A stretch of 64,000 nucleotides of DNA, taken from Limimaricola pyoseonensis. Its GTDB lineage: Bacteria; Pseudomonadota; Alphaproteobacteria; Rhodobacterales; Rhodobacteraceae. The stretch spans positions 310,001-374,000 of the forward strand of contig NZ_FNAT01000001.1 of assembly GCF_900102015.1 (NCBI RefSeq). The letters are read 5' to 3'. Each line of letters starts with the position of its first letter. Within the stretch, counting starts at the first letter, position 1. The notes under the pieces are model-generated. The model saw nothing but the letters and a program-made list of their open reading frames with translations. It searched no databases and was not told the DNA's origin. Shown here one piece after another: positions 1 through 8,492 of this stretch. A program made the position numbers and the translations under genes.

Positions 1-704
1 GTGGCCGCATTGGATTCCTGCGCGTGGGCATCCTGCATGCTGTTCACGATCAGGCCGACCACGAGGTTCACCACCGCGAAGGTCGTGACCAGGATGAACG
101 GCACGAAGAACAGCCAGGCATAGGGATAGGTCTCCATCACCGGGCGCACGATGCCCATGGACCAGCTTTCCAGCGTCATGATCTGGAACAGCGAATAGGC
201 CGAGTGCGGGATCGTGCCGAACCAGTCCGGGAACGCCTCTCCGAAGAGCTTCGTCGCCATCACCGCGGCGATGTAGAAGATGAGCGCCATCAGCAGGAAC
301 ACCGAAGCCATGCCCGGCAGGGCCGACACGAAGCCTTCGACCACCCGGCGCAGGGTGGGGGCCACGGAGATGATCCGCAACAGCCGAAGGATGCGCAGCG
401 CGCGCAGCACCGAAAGCCCCTGGGTCGCCGGCACGAGGGCGATCGCCACGATCGCGAAGTCGAAGACGTTCCAGCCCGAGCGGAAGAACGAGAATCCGCG
501 GGCGAAGATCTTCAGGGCGATCTCGATCACGAAGATGGAGAGGCAGAGCACGTCGAGGAAGATGATCAGGTCGCCGGCCGCGGCCATCGCGGCATCGGAG
601 GTTTCGAACCCCAGAACGACCGCGTTGAAGAGGATCACACCCGTGATGAAGTTCCGCGTCACCGGGCGGTCCAGCCTCTCGGCGACGTAATCTCGGATCG
701 ACAT
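1..704 (-). CDS. Voltage-gated sodium channel, NaChBac/NavBac family (partial, C-terminus beyond window)
   Basis: Translating the minus strand from the ATG at 704 gives an uninterrupted frame to the window edge. It reads as a single-domain six-helix channel: S1-S3 in about residues 15-90, an S4 segment near residues 95-115 with arginines at every third position (VLRALRILRLLRII), a pore helix, and the selectivity-filter motif TLESW near residue 176. TLESW is the hallmark of bacterial voltage-gated Na+ channels such as NaChBac and the Roseobacter NavSp. Four subunits form an inner-membrane pore. S6 is cut by position 1, so the cytoplasmic coiled-coil tail is not seen. GGAG lies 6 nt before the ATG at 704; an ATG at 716 is an alternative. 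Longer plus-strand frames here are antisense shadows. Confidence 0.9.
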   Translation of the reverse strand, partial: MSIRDYVAERLDRPVTRNFITGVILFNAVVLGFETSDAAMAAAGDLIIFLDVLCLSIFVIEIALKIFARGFSFFRSGWNVFDFAIVAIALVPATQGLSVLRALRILRLLRIISVAPTLRRVVEGFVSALPGMASVFLLMALIFYIAAVMATKLFGEAFPDWFGTIPHSAYSLFQIMTLESWSMGIVRPVMETYPYAWLFFVPFILVTTFAVVNLVVGLIVNSMQDAHAQESNAA

Positions 705-1170
705 GCCCGACTCCATTTCGAAAACCGGCACCTCTATGCGGATGGCCGCGAGGCGACACAAGCCGGGAAGAGGCCTGAGTTCCCGCTTCGCGCCTGGGAT
801 TGGAGGGCTCAGCGAGGCCGAGGTGGGACGCTGCCGGAAATGCTGGGGCGAGGAATAAGGCTGAGCGACGGCGCAAATTGCCTGATCGCGTCGCCGGTCG
901 GGTTTGGCACTCCAACCGGGTTGGTGTCCACGAGACCGGCGGCAGGAGAGGATTCCCATTGTTGCTCGCCAGTCGATCAAGGTTGGGTCGTCGAATGGCA
1001 CGACTGGCGCCTAGGAGGCATAGGTAGCTTGAATGGGGAACACAGTCGGCGCACCCGGAAGGCTTGAAAGGTGCCATGGCATGACGCTTTTAGCGCTATT
1101 CGTGCGACATTCCGACACGCGCACTAAGCCCGTTGAACTCACTGTACTGCAGTTGGATCAAGGGGGATAG
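705..1170. other. Gene-free stretch between the sodium channel and tRNA-Ser
   Basis: No convincing coding frame is seen here. It should hold the promoter of the leftward channel gene and the 3' end of the tRNA-Ser transcript. A 45-codon frame starting near 1031 was examined and set aside. No repeat or RNA gene was recognised. Confidence 0.5.
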
Positions 1171-1260
1171 TGGCGGAGAGACAGGGATTCGAACCCTGGG
1201 ACCCCGTGAAGGGTCAACGGTTTTCGAGACCGCCCCGTTCGACCGCTCCGGCACCTCTCC
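1171..1260 (-). tRNA. tRNA-Ser (anticodon CGA)
   Basis: The reverse complement folds as a 90-nt class II tRNA. It has a 7-bp acceptor stem GGAGAGG/TCTCTCC, discriminator G, an encoded CCA end (1171-1173), anticodon loop CTCGAAA with anticodon CGA, a long variable arm as expected for serine, and a T arm containing GGTTCGAATCC. It reads UCG codons. A promoter-like element lies just upstream at 1278-1305. Confidence 0.97.
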
Positions 1261-1277
1261 GCGGTCTGTGGGGGGCG

Positions 1278-1305
1278 ATGTAACGAGAGCGGCGGGGGCG
1301 TGCAA
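1278..1305 (-). promoter_or_regulatory. Putative promoter of tRNA-Ser
   Basis: On the minus strand TTGCAC (1305-1300) is followed after 16 nt by TTACAT (1283-1278), ending 17 nt before the mature tRNA 5' end. The spacing suits a housekeeping sigma factor. The -10 element matches the consensus only moderately. Confidence 0.45.
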
Positions 1306-1424
1306 GCCCCAAATCGCGGGAATTTTCGCCTTGCCGCCGCGAAGGCCGCATCACCTCGGGGAAGCTTCGCTTGGCGCATCGGATGGCGCCGTATATTTTC
1401 CCTCACAGACCGCCGGAGAACGTC

Positions 1425-2264
1425 ATGACCTTGCCCTTCAAACCTGCCGCCGCGCTTTGCGCCACATGCCTCTGGCTCGGCCCCGTGGCCGCCCAGCCGG
1501 CGCCCGATGCCGGGGTCGATGCGCTCTACGATGCGCTCGCGCTCGAGGGGATGGTCGCCGTCATGCGGGTGGAGGGGCTCGATTACGGGGCCGAGATCGC
1601 CGAGGGCATGTTCGACGGCCGGGCGCCGGCGGGCTGGAGCGAGGCGGTCTCGGCGATCTACGATGCCGAGGCGATGCAGCAAAGCCTGCGCGACGGCATG
1701 GCGGAGGCACTCGACGGGGCGGAGATCGCGCCGATGATCGACTTCTTCGCCGATGGCCCCGGCCGTCGTCTCGTGGCCTTGGAGCTGTCCGCGCGCGAGG
1801 CCCTGCTCGACGAGGATGTCGAGGCGGCCGCCCGCGAGGCTGCCGCCCTCGCCATGGCCGAGGAGACGCCGCGCTTTGAACTGGTCGATCGCTTCGTGGA
1901 GGCCAACGACCTGATCGAGGCCAACCTCGTCGGCGCGCTCAACGCGAATTACGCGTTCTCTCTGGGGCTGCTCGAGGGCGGCGGCTTCGACGGCGCGCTG
2001 AGCGAGGACGAGATCCTGCTGCAGGTCTGGTCGCAGGAAGAGGAGATCCGGCGGTCGACCACCGAATGGGTCTATTCCTTCCTCAACCTGGCCTACCAGC
2101 CCGCCGAGGAGGCGGACCTGGAGGCCTATATCGCGTTCTCCGAAACCGCGACAGGCGGGGACCTGAACCGCGCGATGTTCGAGGCCTTCGACGCGATGTT
2201 CAGCGACATCTCGCGCGACCTGGGGCGCGCGGCGGCCGCGGCGATGGCCGGTCAGGACATCTGA
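1425..2264 (+). CDS. DUF2059 domain-containing secreted protein
   Basis: The 279-residue product starts at ATG 1425, preceded by GGAGA at 6-nt spacing. An 18-residue upstream extension is open but lacks a ribosome binding site and would bury the signal peptide. The N-terminus has a Sec-type signal (hydrophobic AAALCATCLWLG, likely cleavage after VAA). The mature part is helical and acidic and resembles DUF2059 proteins, whose biochemical role is unknown. A periplasmic location is inferred from the signal peptide. It converges with the small lipoprotein gene, leaving 3 nt between the stops. Confidence 0.75.
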   Translation: MTLPFKPAAALCATCLWLGPVAAQPAPDAGVDALYDALALEGMVAVMRVEGLDYGAEIAEGMFDGRAPAGWSEAVSAIYDAEAMQQSLRDGMAEALDGAEIAPMIDFFADGPGRRLVALELSAREALLDEDVEAAAREAAALAMAEETPRFELVDRFVEANDLIEANLVGALNANYAFSLGLLEGGGFDGALSEDEILLQVWSQEEEIRRSTTEWVYSFLNLAYQPAEEADLEAYIAFSETATGGDLNRAMFEAFDAMFSDISRDLGRAAAAAMAGQDI

Positions 2265-2267
2265 GGC

Positions 2268-2594
2268 TCAGCCGCCCCAGAGCAGCAAGGCGGTGGTGAG
2301 CGCGCCGGGGTTGGTCTGGTAGAGCCCGAGATCGCCCTGCATCTGCAGCAGGCGCGCCGGCCGATCGGTGCCGGGCACGCCGGCCGCGTCGAAGGCGCGG
2401 GTCAGGGCCGGCCCGCCGCCGGCCTCGATGTCGCCTAGCAGCGCCGCGAAGTCGCCCTTCACCGCCAGTTCGACCGCGCCGCGCCGGGCCTGATCGGCGG
2501 CGCTGGCCGGCATCAGGGTCGGTCTGAGGCCGGGCAGGGCGCCCGGCGCGCAACCGGCGAGGAGCAGGGCGAGGAGAAGGGGGGCGGCACGCAT
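2268..2594 (-). CDS. Small predicted lipoprotein, function unknown
   Basis: This 108-residue protein starts at ATG 2594 with GGAG 6 nt upstream. Its N-terminus MRAAPLLLALLLAGC is a classic lipoprotein signal, with lipobox LAGC and Cys15 as the expected lipidation site. The rest contains an alanine-rich helix pair (residues 31-75) followed by a short segment with RLLQMQGDLGLYQTNPG. No known domain was recognised. A much longer open frame continuing to 3749 is an antisense shadow of rplU and rpmA. Export and lipidation are inferred from the signal only. Confidence 0.7.
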   Translation of the reverse strand: MRAAPLLLALLLAGCAPGALPGLRPTLMPASAADQARRGAVELAVKGDFAALLGDIEAGGGPALTRAFDAAGVPGTDRPARLLQMQGDLGLYQTNPGALTTALLLWGG

Positions 2595-2614
2595 GAAGGG
2601 CTCCGGGACGGGGG

Positions 2615-2643
2615 TTGACTTGCGGGTCCGTTGTGCGGATAAG
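2615..2643 (+). promoter_or_regulatory. Putative sigma-70 type promoter of rplU-rpmA
   Basis: TTGACT (2615-2620) and GATAAG (2638-2643) are separated by 17 nt, a good match to the housekeeping consensus. Transcription would begin near 2650, giving a leader of about 160 nt before rplU. The element overlaps the start of the divergent lipoprotein gene's upstream region. Confidence 0.6.
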
Positions 2644-2645
2644 CC

Positions 2646-2679
2646 CGCATCCCGGCAAGGGCTCTTGCCTCGGGATGCG
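2646..2679 (+). promoter_or_regulatory. Stable hairpin in the rplU mRNA leader
   Basis: CGCATCCCG (2646-2654) pairs with CGGGATGCG (2671-2679). Inside this, GCAAG (2655-2659) pairs with CTTGC (2664-2668) around a GGCT loop, with a CT bulge on the 3' side. It sits at the expected start of the rplU transcript. Further GC-rich inverted repeats follow to 2780. The position suggests a ribosomal-protein leader, possibly bound by L21 itself, but that is inference. Confidence 0.5.
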
Positions 2680-2810
2680 CGGTCGTCCGCCAAGGACGCC
2701 GCATGATTGCAATGATCGCCCGAAGGGGCGCGCTGTCCAAGGGTGGCCCGGAAGGGCCATGAACGCCCCGAGGGGGGACCCGAGCGACGCGGGATACGAA
2801 GGAACGAATG

Positions 2811-3425
2811 ATGTTTGCGGTTCTGAAGACCGGCGGCAAGCAATACAAGGTGGCCCAGGGCGACGTGCTCCGGGTCGAGAAGCTCGCCGCCGAAGCGGGC
2901 GAGACCGTCCAGTTCAACGATATTCTGATGATCGGCGACACCATCGGTGCGCCCTTCGTCTCGGGTGCCGGCGTGCAGGCCGAGGTGATCGACCAGGTCA
3001 AGGGTGACAAGGTCATCAACTTCGTGCGTCGTCGCCGCAAGCACTCCTCCATGCGCACCAAGGGCCACCGTCAGCAGCTGACCCTGGTCCGCGTGACCGA
3101 GCTGCTGGCCGAAGGCGCCGACAAGTCGGGCGTCAAGGCCGCCATCGGTGCCGGCTCGGCCCCGCAGGCCGCCGCGCCCGCCGCCAAGCCGGCCAAGAAG
3201 GCCGCCAAGGCCGAAGCGCCCGCCGCCGGCGGCGACGATCTGAAGAAGCTGTCGGGCGTCGGCCCGGCGCTCGAGAAGAAGCTGCTGGCCGCCGGCATCA
3301 CCAGCTTCGCCCAGATCGCGGCCTGGACCGAGGCCGACATCGCCCGCGTCGACGAAGAGCTCGGCCTCAAGGGCAAGATCGAGAAAGAGGGCTGGGTCGC
3401 CCAGTCCAAGGACCTCAAGGCCTAA
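2811..3425 (+). CDS. rplU: 50S ribosomal protein L21 with C-terminal helix-hairpin-helix extension
   Basis: Residues 1-100 are a standard bacterial L21, starting [14 protein letters not shown] and containing [17 protein letters not shown]21 binds 23S rRNA in the large subunit. The protein continues through an Ala/Lys-rich linker (about 115-140) into a domain with [17 protein letters not shown], a helix-hairpin-helix fold, reaching 204 residues against about 100 in most bacteria. This long form is known from Rhodobacterales. Two ATG codons lie in tandem (2808, 2811); AAGGA at 2799 favours 2811 by spacing (7 nt) and gives the conventional N-terminus. rpmA follows 12 nt downstream. Confidence 0.95.
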   Translation: MFAVLKTGGKQYKVAQGDVLRVEKLAAEAGETVQFNDILMIGDTIGAPFVSGAGVQAEVIDQVKGDKVINFVRRRRKHSSMRTKGHRQQLTLVRVTELLAEGADKSGVKAAIGAGSAPQAAAPAAKPAKKAAKAEAPAAGGDDLKKLSGVGPALEKKLLAAGITSFAQIAAWTEADIARVDEELGLKGKIEKEGWVAQSKDLKA

Positions 3426-3437
3426 GGAGAGAGACAC

Positions 3438-3707
3438 ATGGCACACAAGAAAGCAGGCGGCTCCTCCCGCAACGGGCGCGACAGCGCCGGACGCCGCCTC
3501 GGCGTCAAGAAGTTCGGCGGCGAAGCCGTGATCCCGGGCAACATCATCATGCGCCAGCGCGGCACCAAGATGTGGCCGGGCCAGGGTGTCGGCATGGGCC
3601 GCGACCACACCATCTTCGCCACCGAAGAGGGTCGCGTGACCTTCCACAAGGGCCTCAAGGGCCGCACCTTCATCTCGGTGCTCCCGGTGGCCGAGGCCGC
3701 GGAGTAA
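3438..3707 (+). CDS. rpmA: 50S ribosomal protein L27
   Basis: The 89-residue product starts [16 protein letters not shown] and contains [10 protein letters not shown] and the IMRQRGTK segment, all typical of L27. L27 sits near the peptidyl transferase centre, where its N-terminal tail contacts the tRNA end. AAGGAGAG precedes the ATG. It is co-transcribed with rplU and is followed by a strong terminator, so the usual rplU-rpmA-obgE order is broken here by two acetyltransferase genes. Confidence 0.97.
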   Translation: MAHKKAGGSSRNGRDSAGRRLGVKKFGGEAVIPGNIIMRQRGTKMWPGQGVGMGRDHTIFATEEGRVTFHKGLKGRTFISVLPVAEAAE

Positions 3708-3734
3708 CGCCGGACCTTCAGTCGAAGACAGAGG

Positions 3735-3768
3735 ACGGGGGATCGGCAAGAGGCCGGTCCCCCGTTCT
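3735..3768 (+). terminator. Rho-independent-like terminator after rpmA
   Basis: A 12-bp stem ACGGGGGATCGG / CCGGTCCCCCGT (one G-T pair) closes a 7-nt loop and is followed by TCTCATT. It lies 28 nt after the rpmA stop. Confidence 0.7.
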
Positions 3769-3865
3769 CATTATGAATACAAGACGCGCGTAGCATGAAG
3801 CGCGCGGACGCGGCCGGGCCGGAACCGGCCCATTTGAGGCAGCAGGGTAGCGGAGGAGGCCACCC

Positions 3866-4411
3866 ATGAAGAGCAACGACATTCAGGTCAGCGATGGCCA
3901 GCCGGTGATTCAGGCCGAACGCTTCGTGCTGCGGCCGGTGCGCCGCTCCGACGAGGGGCTGATCGCGCATTACGCTGCCGATCCGCGCGTGGCGCGCGGC
4001 ACCCGCACCATCCCGCACCCGCTGCCGCCCGGCACGATCACCCAGCTGATCGAGCGCGCGCAGCGCCCCGACCGTGGCGAGGATGTCTGGGTGATCGACG
4101 GCTCCGAGAACTCGCTGGCCGAGGTGCTGGGGCTGGTGACGCTGACCCGCATGGATCGCGGCCAGTCCGAGGTGCATTACTGGGTCGCGCCGGCCTTCTG
4201 GAACACCGGCTTCGCCTCCGAAGCGCTGCGCGCGCTGATTGCCGCCAACCCGCATGGCGCGGCGCAGATCTTCGCGGAAGTGTTCCAGGACAACGCCATC
4301 TCGGCCCGCGTCCTGACCAATTGCGGCTTCGAGTATCTGGGCGATGCCGAAGCCTATTCGGTGGCCCGCGGCGCCACCGCCCCCACATGGACCTATGCGT
4401 TGAAGATCTGA
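3866..4411 (+). CDS. GNAT family N-acetyltransferase (RimJ/RimL-like)
   Basis: The 181-residue product contains the N-terminal AERFVLRPVRRSDE strand-helix unit, a central WVAPAFWNTGFASEALRAL segment matching the acetyl-CoA binding region of GNAT enzymes, and the C-terminal NAISARVLTNCGFEYLG motif of the RimJ/RimL type. Such enzymes acetylate protein N-termini or small molecules with acetyl-CoA; the substrate here is unknown. GGAGG precedes the ATG at a slightly long distance. The stop overlaps the start of a second GNAT gene (TGATG at 4409-4413). The tandem pair lies between rpmA and obgE. Confidence 0.8.
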   Translation: MKSNDIQVSDGQPVIQAERFVLRPVRRSDEGLIAHYAADPRVARGTRTIPHPLPPGTITQLIERAQRPDRGEDVWVIDGSENSLAEVLGLVTLTRMDRGQSEVHYWVAPAFWNTGFASEALRALIAANPHGAAQIFAEVFQDNAISARVLTNCGFEYLGDAEAYSVARGATAPTWTYALKI

Positions 4412-4938
4412 TGACCGAACTGACGACCGAACGACTCCGGCTGCGGCCGGTCTGTGCCCGTGACGTGGACGCGATCCACGCCGCGCTGCAGGACATCGAG
4501 GTGGCCCGCTGGCTCAGCCGCGTGCCCTATCCCTACGGCCGGGGCGACGCCGAATGGTTCGCGGGCGAGGTCGAGGCCGGCCGGATCCCGGCCCATGCGG
4601 TGCACGACGCCGAGGGCTTCGCGGGCGTGATCGCGATCGACCCGACGCTGGGCTACTGGTTCGCGCGCGACCGCTGGGGCCGCGGCTATGCCACCGAGGC
4701 CGGCCGCGCCGTGCTCGCGGCGCATTTCGCCGACCCTGCGGCCGAGACCGTCGAGGCTGGCTATTACGACGAGAACGAGGGGTCGGGCCGGGTGCTCGCC
4801 AAGCTCGGCTTCGAGCCGGCGGGGCCGCAGATGCTGCCTTCCATGGTGCTTGGCCACGACGTGCCGGGCCAGAAGGTGCGCCTCACGCGCCAGCGCTGGC
4901 AGTCGCTGCAGGACGAGGCGCGGCGCAAGGCCGCCTGA
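4411..4938 (+). CDS. GNAT family N-acetyltransferase (second of a tandem pair)
   Basis: The 175-residue protein starts at ATG 4411, inside the stop of the preceding gene, which indicates translational coupling; a 30-residue upstream extension is unlikely. It shows TTERLRLRPVCARDVDAI at the N-terminus, LGYWFARDRWGRGYATEAGR as the acetyl-CoA loop, and NEGSGRVLAKLGFEPAG as the C-terminal motif. It shares the same architecture as its upstream neighbour but is clearly divergent in sequence, so this may be an old duplication. The substrate is unknown. Confidence 0.8.
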   Translation: MTELTTERLRLRPVCARDVDAIHAALQDIEVARWLSRVPYPYGRGDAEWFAGEVEAGRIPAHAVHDAEGFAGVIAIDPTLGYWFARDRWGRGYATEAGRAVLAAHFADPAAETVEAGYYDENEGSGRVLAKLGFEPAGPQMLPSMVLGHDVPGQKVRLTRQRWQSLQDEARRKAA

Positions 4939-5040
4939 CGCGGCGAAACGGATGGCGGGTCTCCCGCCCGCGGCGCCGCCCTTGAGAAGGGCGGCGCGAT
5001 CGGCTACCTCAAGCGCTTATCCGCAAGAGGCATCCGGCAC

Positions 5041-6081
5041 ATGAAATTCCTCGATCTCGCCAAGGTCACCATCCGCTCGGGCGCGGGGGGCAATGGCTGC
5101 GCCTCGTTCCGCCGCGAGAAGTTCATCGAATTCGGCGGCCCGAATGGCGGCGATGGCGGCAAGGGCGGCGATGTCGTCGCCGAAGCGGTCGACGGGCTGA
5201 ACACGCTGATCGACTTCCGCTACCAGCAGCATTTCTTCGCGCAGAACGGCCGGCCCGGCCAAGGCAGCCAGAAAACCGGCGCCGATGGCGACGAGATCGT
5301 GCTGCGCGTGCCCGTCGGCACCGAGATCATCGACGAAGACCAAGAAACCGTCCTTGCCGACCTTACCGAGGTCGGCCAGCGCGTGCTTCTGGCGCGCGGC
5401 GGCAATGGCGGCTGGGGCAACACCCATTTCAAGACCGCCACGAACCAGGCGCCGCGCCGCGCCAATCCCGGCCAGCCCGGGATCGAGCGGGAGATCTGGC
5501 TGCGGCTCAAGCTGATCGCCGATGCCGGCCTGCTGGGCCTGCCCAATGCCGGCAAGTCCACCTTCCTGGCCGCGACCTCGAACGCCCGGCCGAAGGTGGC
5601 GGACTATCCCTTCACGACGCTGGCCCCCAATCTCGGCGTGGTCGGCGTCGACAATGTCGAATTCGTGGTCGCCGACATCCCCGGCCTGATCGAGGGCGCG
5701 AGCGAGGGACGCGGCCTGGGGGACATGTTCCTTGGCCATGTCGAGCGTTGCGCGGTGCTTTTGCACCTCGTGGACGGCACCTCCGGCGACCCGATGGTCG
5801 ATTATCGTACCATCATCGGTGAACTGAACGCCTATGGCGGGGGTTTGGCTGAAAAGCCGAGGATCACGGTGCTCAACAAGATCGATGCGCTGGACGAGGA
5901 AGAGAGGGCCTTCTTGGCCGAGGAACTGGCTGCCGAATGCGGCGGCGAGGTGCTTCTGATGTCCGGCGCCACCGGCGAAGGCGTGACCGAGGTGCTGCGC
6001 GCATTGCGCGCGCGCATCGACGCGGACCGCCTGCGCCAGAAGACAATACCCGAGGAGGACAACGGAACATGGCAACCCTGA
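5041..6081 (+). CDS. obgE: GTPase Obg/CgtA, ribosome assembly
   Basis: This 346-residue protein has the glycine-rich Obg fold at residues 1-158 (for example [15 protein letters not shown]), then a GTPase domain with Walker A GLPNAGKS, switch [11 protein letters not shown] and specificity motif NKID. Obg acts in late 50S assembly and in growth and stress control. The C-terminal OCT domain of Gram-positive forms is absent, as in other alphaproteobacteria. Its 3' end overlaps proB by 13 nt, which suggests coupled expression. Confidence 0.96.
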   Translation: MKFLDLAKVTIRSGAGGNGCASFRREKFIEFGGPNGGDGGKGGDVVAEAVDGLNTLIDFRYQQHFFAQNGRPGQGSQKTGADGDEIVLRVPVGTEIIDEDQETVLADLTEVGQRVLLARGGNGGWGNTHFKTATNQAPRRANPGQPGIEREIWLRLKLIADAGLLGLPNAGKSTFLAATSNARPKVADYPFTTLAPNLGVVGVDNVEFVVADIPGLIEGASEGRGLGDMFLGHVERCAVLLHLVDGTSGDPMVDYRTIIGELNAYGGGLAEKPRITVLNKIDALDEEERAFLAEELAAECGGEVLLMSGATGEGVTEVLRALRARIDADRLRQKTIPEEDNGTWQP

Positions 6082-7175
6082 CGGAAGCCAAGCGACTGGT
6101 CGTCAAGATCGGTTCGGCCCTGCTGGTCGACCGCGAGACCGGACAGCTTCGATCGGACTGGCTGCGCAGCCTGGCCGAGGACGTGGCGATGCTGCGCGAG
6201 AACGGCACCGAGGTGGCGTTGGTCTCGTCGGGCTCCATCGCGCTTGGCCGCCGGGTCCTGCACTTGCCGCAAGGCGAACTGCCGGTCGAGCAGAGTCAGG
6301 CCGCCGCGGCGGTGGGCACGATCCGTCTTGCCCGGGCTTACGAGGACGTCTTTACGCCGCATGGCAAGACCACGGCGCAAGTCCTTGTAACTTTGGACGA
6401 TTCCACGAACCGTCGTCGCTACCTCAATAGCCGCGCGACGCTCGATACGCTGCTGACGCTCGGTGTCATCCCGATCGTGAACGAGAACGACACCATCGCC
6501 ACGGACGAGATCCGCTACGGCGACAACGACCGCCTGGCGGCACAGGTCGCTGTTACGGTCGGTGCCGACCAGCTGATCCTGCTGTCGGATGTCGACGGCT
6601 TCTACAACGGCAACCCGCATGTCGATCCGAGCGCCAAGCGTTTCGAGGAGGTGAAGGAGATTACCCCCGAGATCCAGGCCATGGCCGGGCTCGGCGTCTC
6701 CGGCCTGTCGAAGGGCGGCATGATCACCAAGCTGCTCGCCGCGAAGGTCGCCTCCGAGGCGGGCTGCGACATGGCGATCACGCTGGGCTCGCCGCTCAAC
6801 CCGCTCAAGCAGCTGATGGAAGGCGCCAACGCCACTTGGTTCAAGGCGCAGACCGACCCGCATTCGGCCCGCAAGAACTGGATCTCCGCGATGAAGCCGA
6901 AGGGCGAGATCCGGATCGACGCCGGCGCCGCCAAGGCGCTCGCCGATGGCAACTCGCTGCTGCCGGCCGGCGTCACCGGCGTGTCGGGCCGGTTCGGTCG
7001 CGGCGACCCTGTGGCGATCACCGGCCCGGACGGCATCCGCGTCGGCTTCGGCCTGACCCGCTACACCGCCGAGGAGGCCCGCAAGCTGCGCGGCCATCAG
7101 AGCGACGAGATCGAGAAGGTGCTGGGCTACAAGGGCCGCGCCTCGCTGGTGCACCGCGACGACATGGTCGTCTGA
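6069..7175 (+). CDS. proB: Glutamate 5-kinase
   Basis: This enzyme phosphorylates glutamate as the first step of proline synthesis. The start at 6069 ([16 protein letters not shown]) has GAGGAGG about 10 nt upstream and gives the normal 368-residue length. Visible features are the amino acid kinase N-terminus [35 protein letters not shown], and a C-terminal PUA domain from about residue 280. PUA-containing ProB enzymes are usually feedback-inhibited by proline. proA follows 51 nt downstream. Confidence 0.96.
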   Translation: MATLTEAKRLVVKIGSALLVDRETGQLRSDWLRSLAEDVAMLRENGTEVALVSSGSIALGRRVLHLPQGELPVEQSQAAAAVGTIRLARAYEDVFTPHGKTTAQVLVTLDDSTNRRRYLNSRATLDTLLTLGVIPIVNENDTIATDEIRYGDNDRLAAQVAVTVGADQLILLSDVDGFYNGNPHVDPSAKRFEEVKEITPEIQAMAGLGVSGLSKGGMITKLLAAKVASEAGCDMAITLGSPLNPLKQLMEGANATWFKAQTDPHSARKNWISAMKPKGEIRIDAGAAKALADGNSLLPAGVTGVSGRFGRGDPVAITGPDGIRVGFGLTRYTAEEARKLRGHQSDEIEKVLGYKGRASLVHRDDMVV

Positions 7176-7226
7176 GACCGGCCGCACACGACCAACGAAC
7201 ATGACAGCGTCCGAAAGGAGCCCCGC

Positions 7227-8492
7227 ATGACCGAGACCACCGACATTCCCGCCCTGATGAAGGATATCGGCGAGCGCGCCCGCGCTGCCGCAGCCGAGCT
7301 GGCCTACGCGCCGGCCGAGACCAAGAAGGCCGCGCTCGAGGCGGCCGCCGAGGAGGTGCTGCGCCGCCGCGACGAGATCAAGGAAGCGAACGCCAAGGAC
7401 CAGGAGTTCGCGACCGAGAAGGGCATCAGCCCCGCGATGATGGACCGCCTGAAGCTCGACGACGACCGCATCCAGTCGATCGTCGACGGCTTGCGCGCCA
7501 TCGCCGGGCAGGACGACCCGGTCGGCGCGGTGATGACCGAATGGGACATGCCCTCGGGCCTCAACATCCGCCGCGTGCGCACCCCGCTCGGCGTGGTCGG
7601 CGTGATCTACGAGAGCCGTCCCAACGTCACCGCCGACGCTGGCGCGCTGTGCCTGAAGTCCGGCAATGCCGTGATTCTGCGCGGCGGCTCGGAGAGCCTC
7701 AACTCCTCGACCCTGCTCACCGAGTGCCTGAAGACCGGCCTCGAGAAGGCAGGGCTGCCGTCCGACGCGATCCAGCTCGTCCCGACCCGCGACCGGGCCG
7801 CCGTCTCGGAGATGCTGAAGGCGACCGACCATATCGACGTGATCGTGCCGCGCGGCGGCAAGGGCCTCGTCGGCCTCGTGCAGCGCGAGGCGCGGGTGCC
7901 GGTCTTCGCCCATCTCGAGGGCATCGTGCACATCTACGTCGACAAGGACGCCGACCCGAAGAAGGCGATGGAGGTCGTGCTGAATGCCAAGACCCGTCGC
8001 ACCGGCATTTGCGGCGCGGCCGAGTGCCTGCTGGTGGACGAGGCGGTCAAGGACAGCCTCGGCCGCGAGATCGTCTCGGCGCTGGCCCAGGCCGGGGTCC
8101 GGGTGCATGCCTCCGACGCGTTCCGGGATGTCGAGGGCGCCGAAGCCGCGACCGAAGAGGATTGGGGCCGCGAGTATCTCGACATGGACATCGCCGCGAC
8201 GACGGTGGACGGCGTCGACGGGGCGATCGCGCATATTCGGCGCTACAGCTCGAACCACACCGACGGCATCATCACCGAGAACCAGGCGACCGCCGAGCGG
8301 TTCTTCGAGCGGATCGACAGTGCGATCCTCGTGCACAACGCCTCGACCCAGTTCGCCGATGGCGGCGAGTTCGGCATGGGCGCCGAGATCGGCATCGCCA
8401 CCGGCAAGATGCACGCGCGCGGCCCGGTCGGGGCCGAGCAGCTGACCAGCTTCAAGTACCTCGTCACCGGGGACGGCACGATCCGGAGCTGA
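7227..8492 (+). CDS. proA: Glutamate-5-semialdehyde dehydrogenase (gamma-glutamyl phosphate reductase)
   Basis: The 421-residue product reduces glutamyl 5-phosphate with NADPH in the second step of proline synthesis. The aldehyde-dehydrogenase-like fold is recognisable from [20 protein letters not shown] and VPRGGKGL, and the catalytic cysteine lies in [17 protein letters not shown] precedes the ATG. The 3' end overlaps the convergent chpT gene by 29 nt, so the last ten ProA codons are also chpT coding sequence. Confidence 0.96.
   Translation: MTETTDIPALMKDIGERARAAAAELAYAPAETKKAALEAAAEEVLRRRDEIKEANAKDQEFATEKGISPAMMDRLKLDDDRIQSIVDGLRAIAGQDDPVGAVMTEWDMPSGLNIRRVRTPLGVVGVIYESRPNVTADAGALCLKSGNAVILRGGSESLNSSTLLTECLKTGLEKAGLPSDAIQLVPTRDRAAVSEMLKATDHIDVIVPRGGKGLVGLVQREARVPVFAHLEGIVHIYVDKDADPKKAMEVVLNAKTRRTGICGAAECLLVDEAVKDSLGREIVSALAQAGVRVHASDAFRDVEGAEAATEEDWGREYLDMDIAATTVDGVDGAIAHIRRYSSNHTDGIITENQATAERFFERIDSAILVHNASTQFADGGEFGMGAEIGIATGKMHARGPVGAEQLTSFKYLVTGDGTIRS

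Noticed and set aside
24-1067. A 347-codon plus-strand frame at the window start
   Set aside because: It is antisense to the sodium channel, whose protein motifs are clear, and its product is a His/Arg/Asp-rich shadow.
1031-1170. A 45-codon frame downstream of AGGAGG near 1015
   Set aside because: The spacing to the ATG is about 14 nt, and the product has no signal, membrane segment or recognisable pattern.
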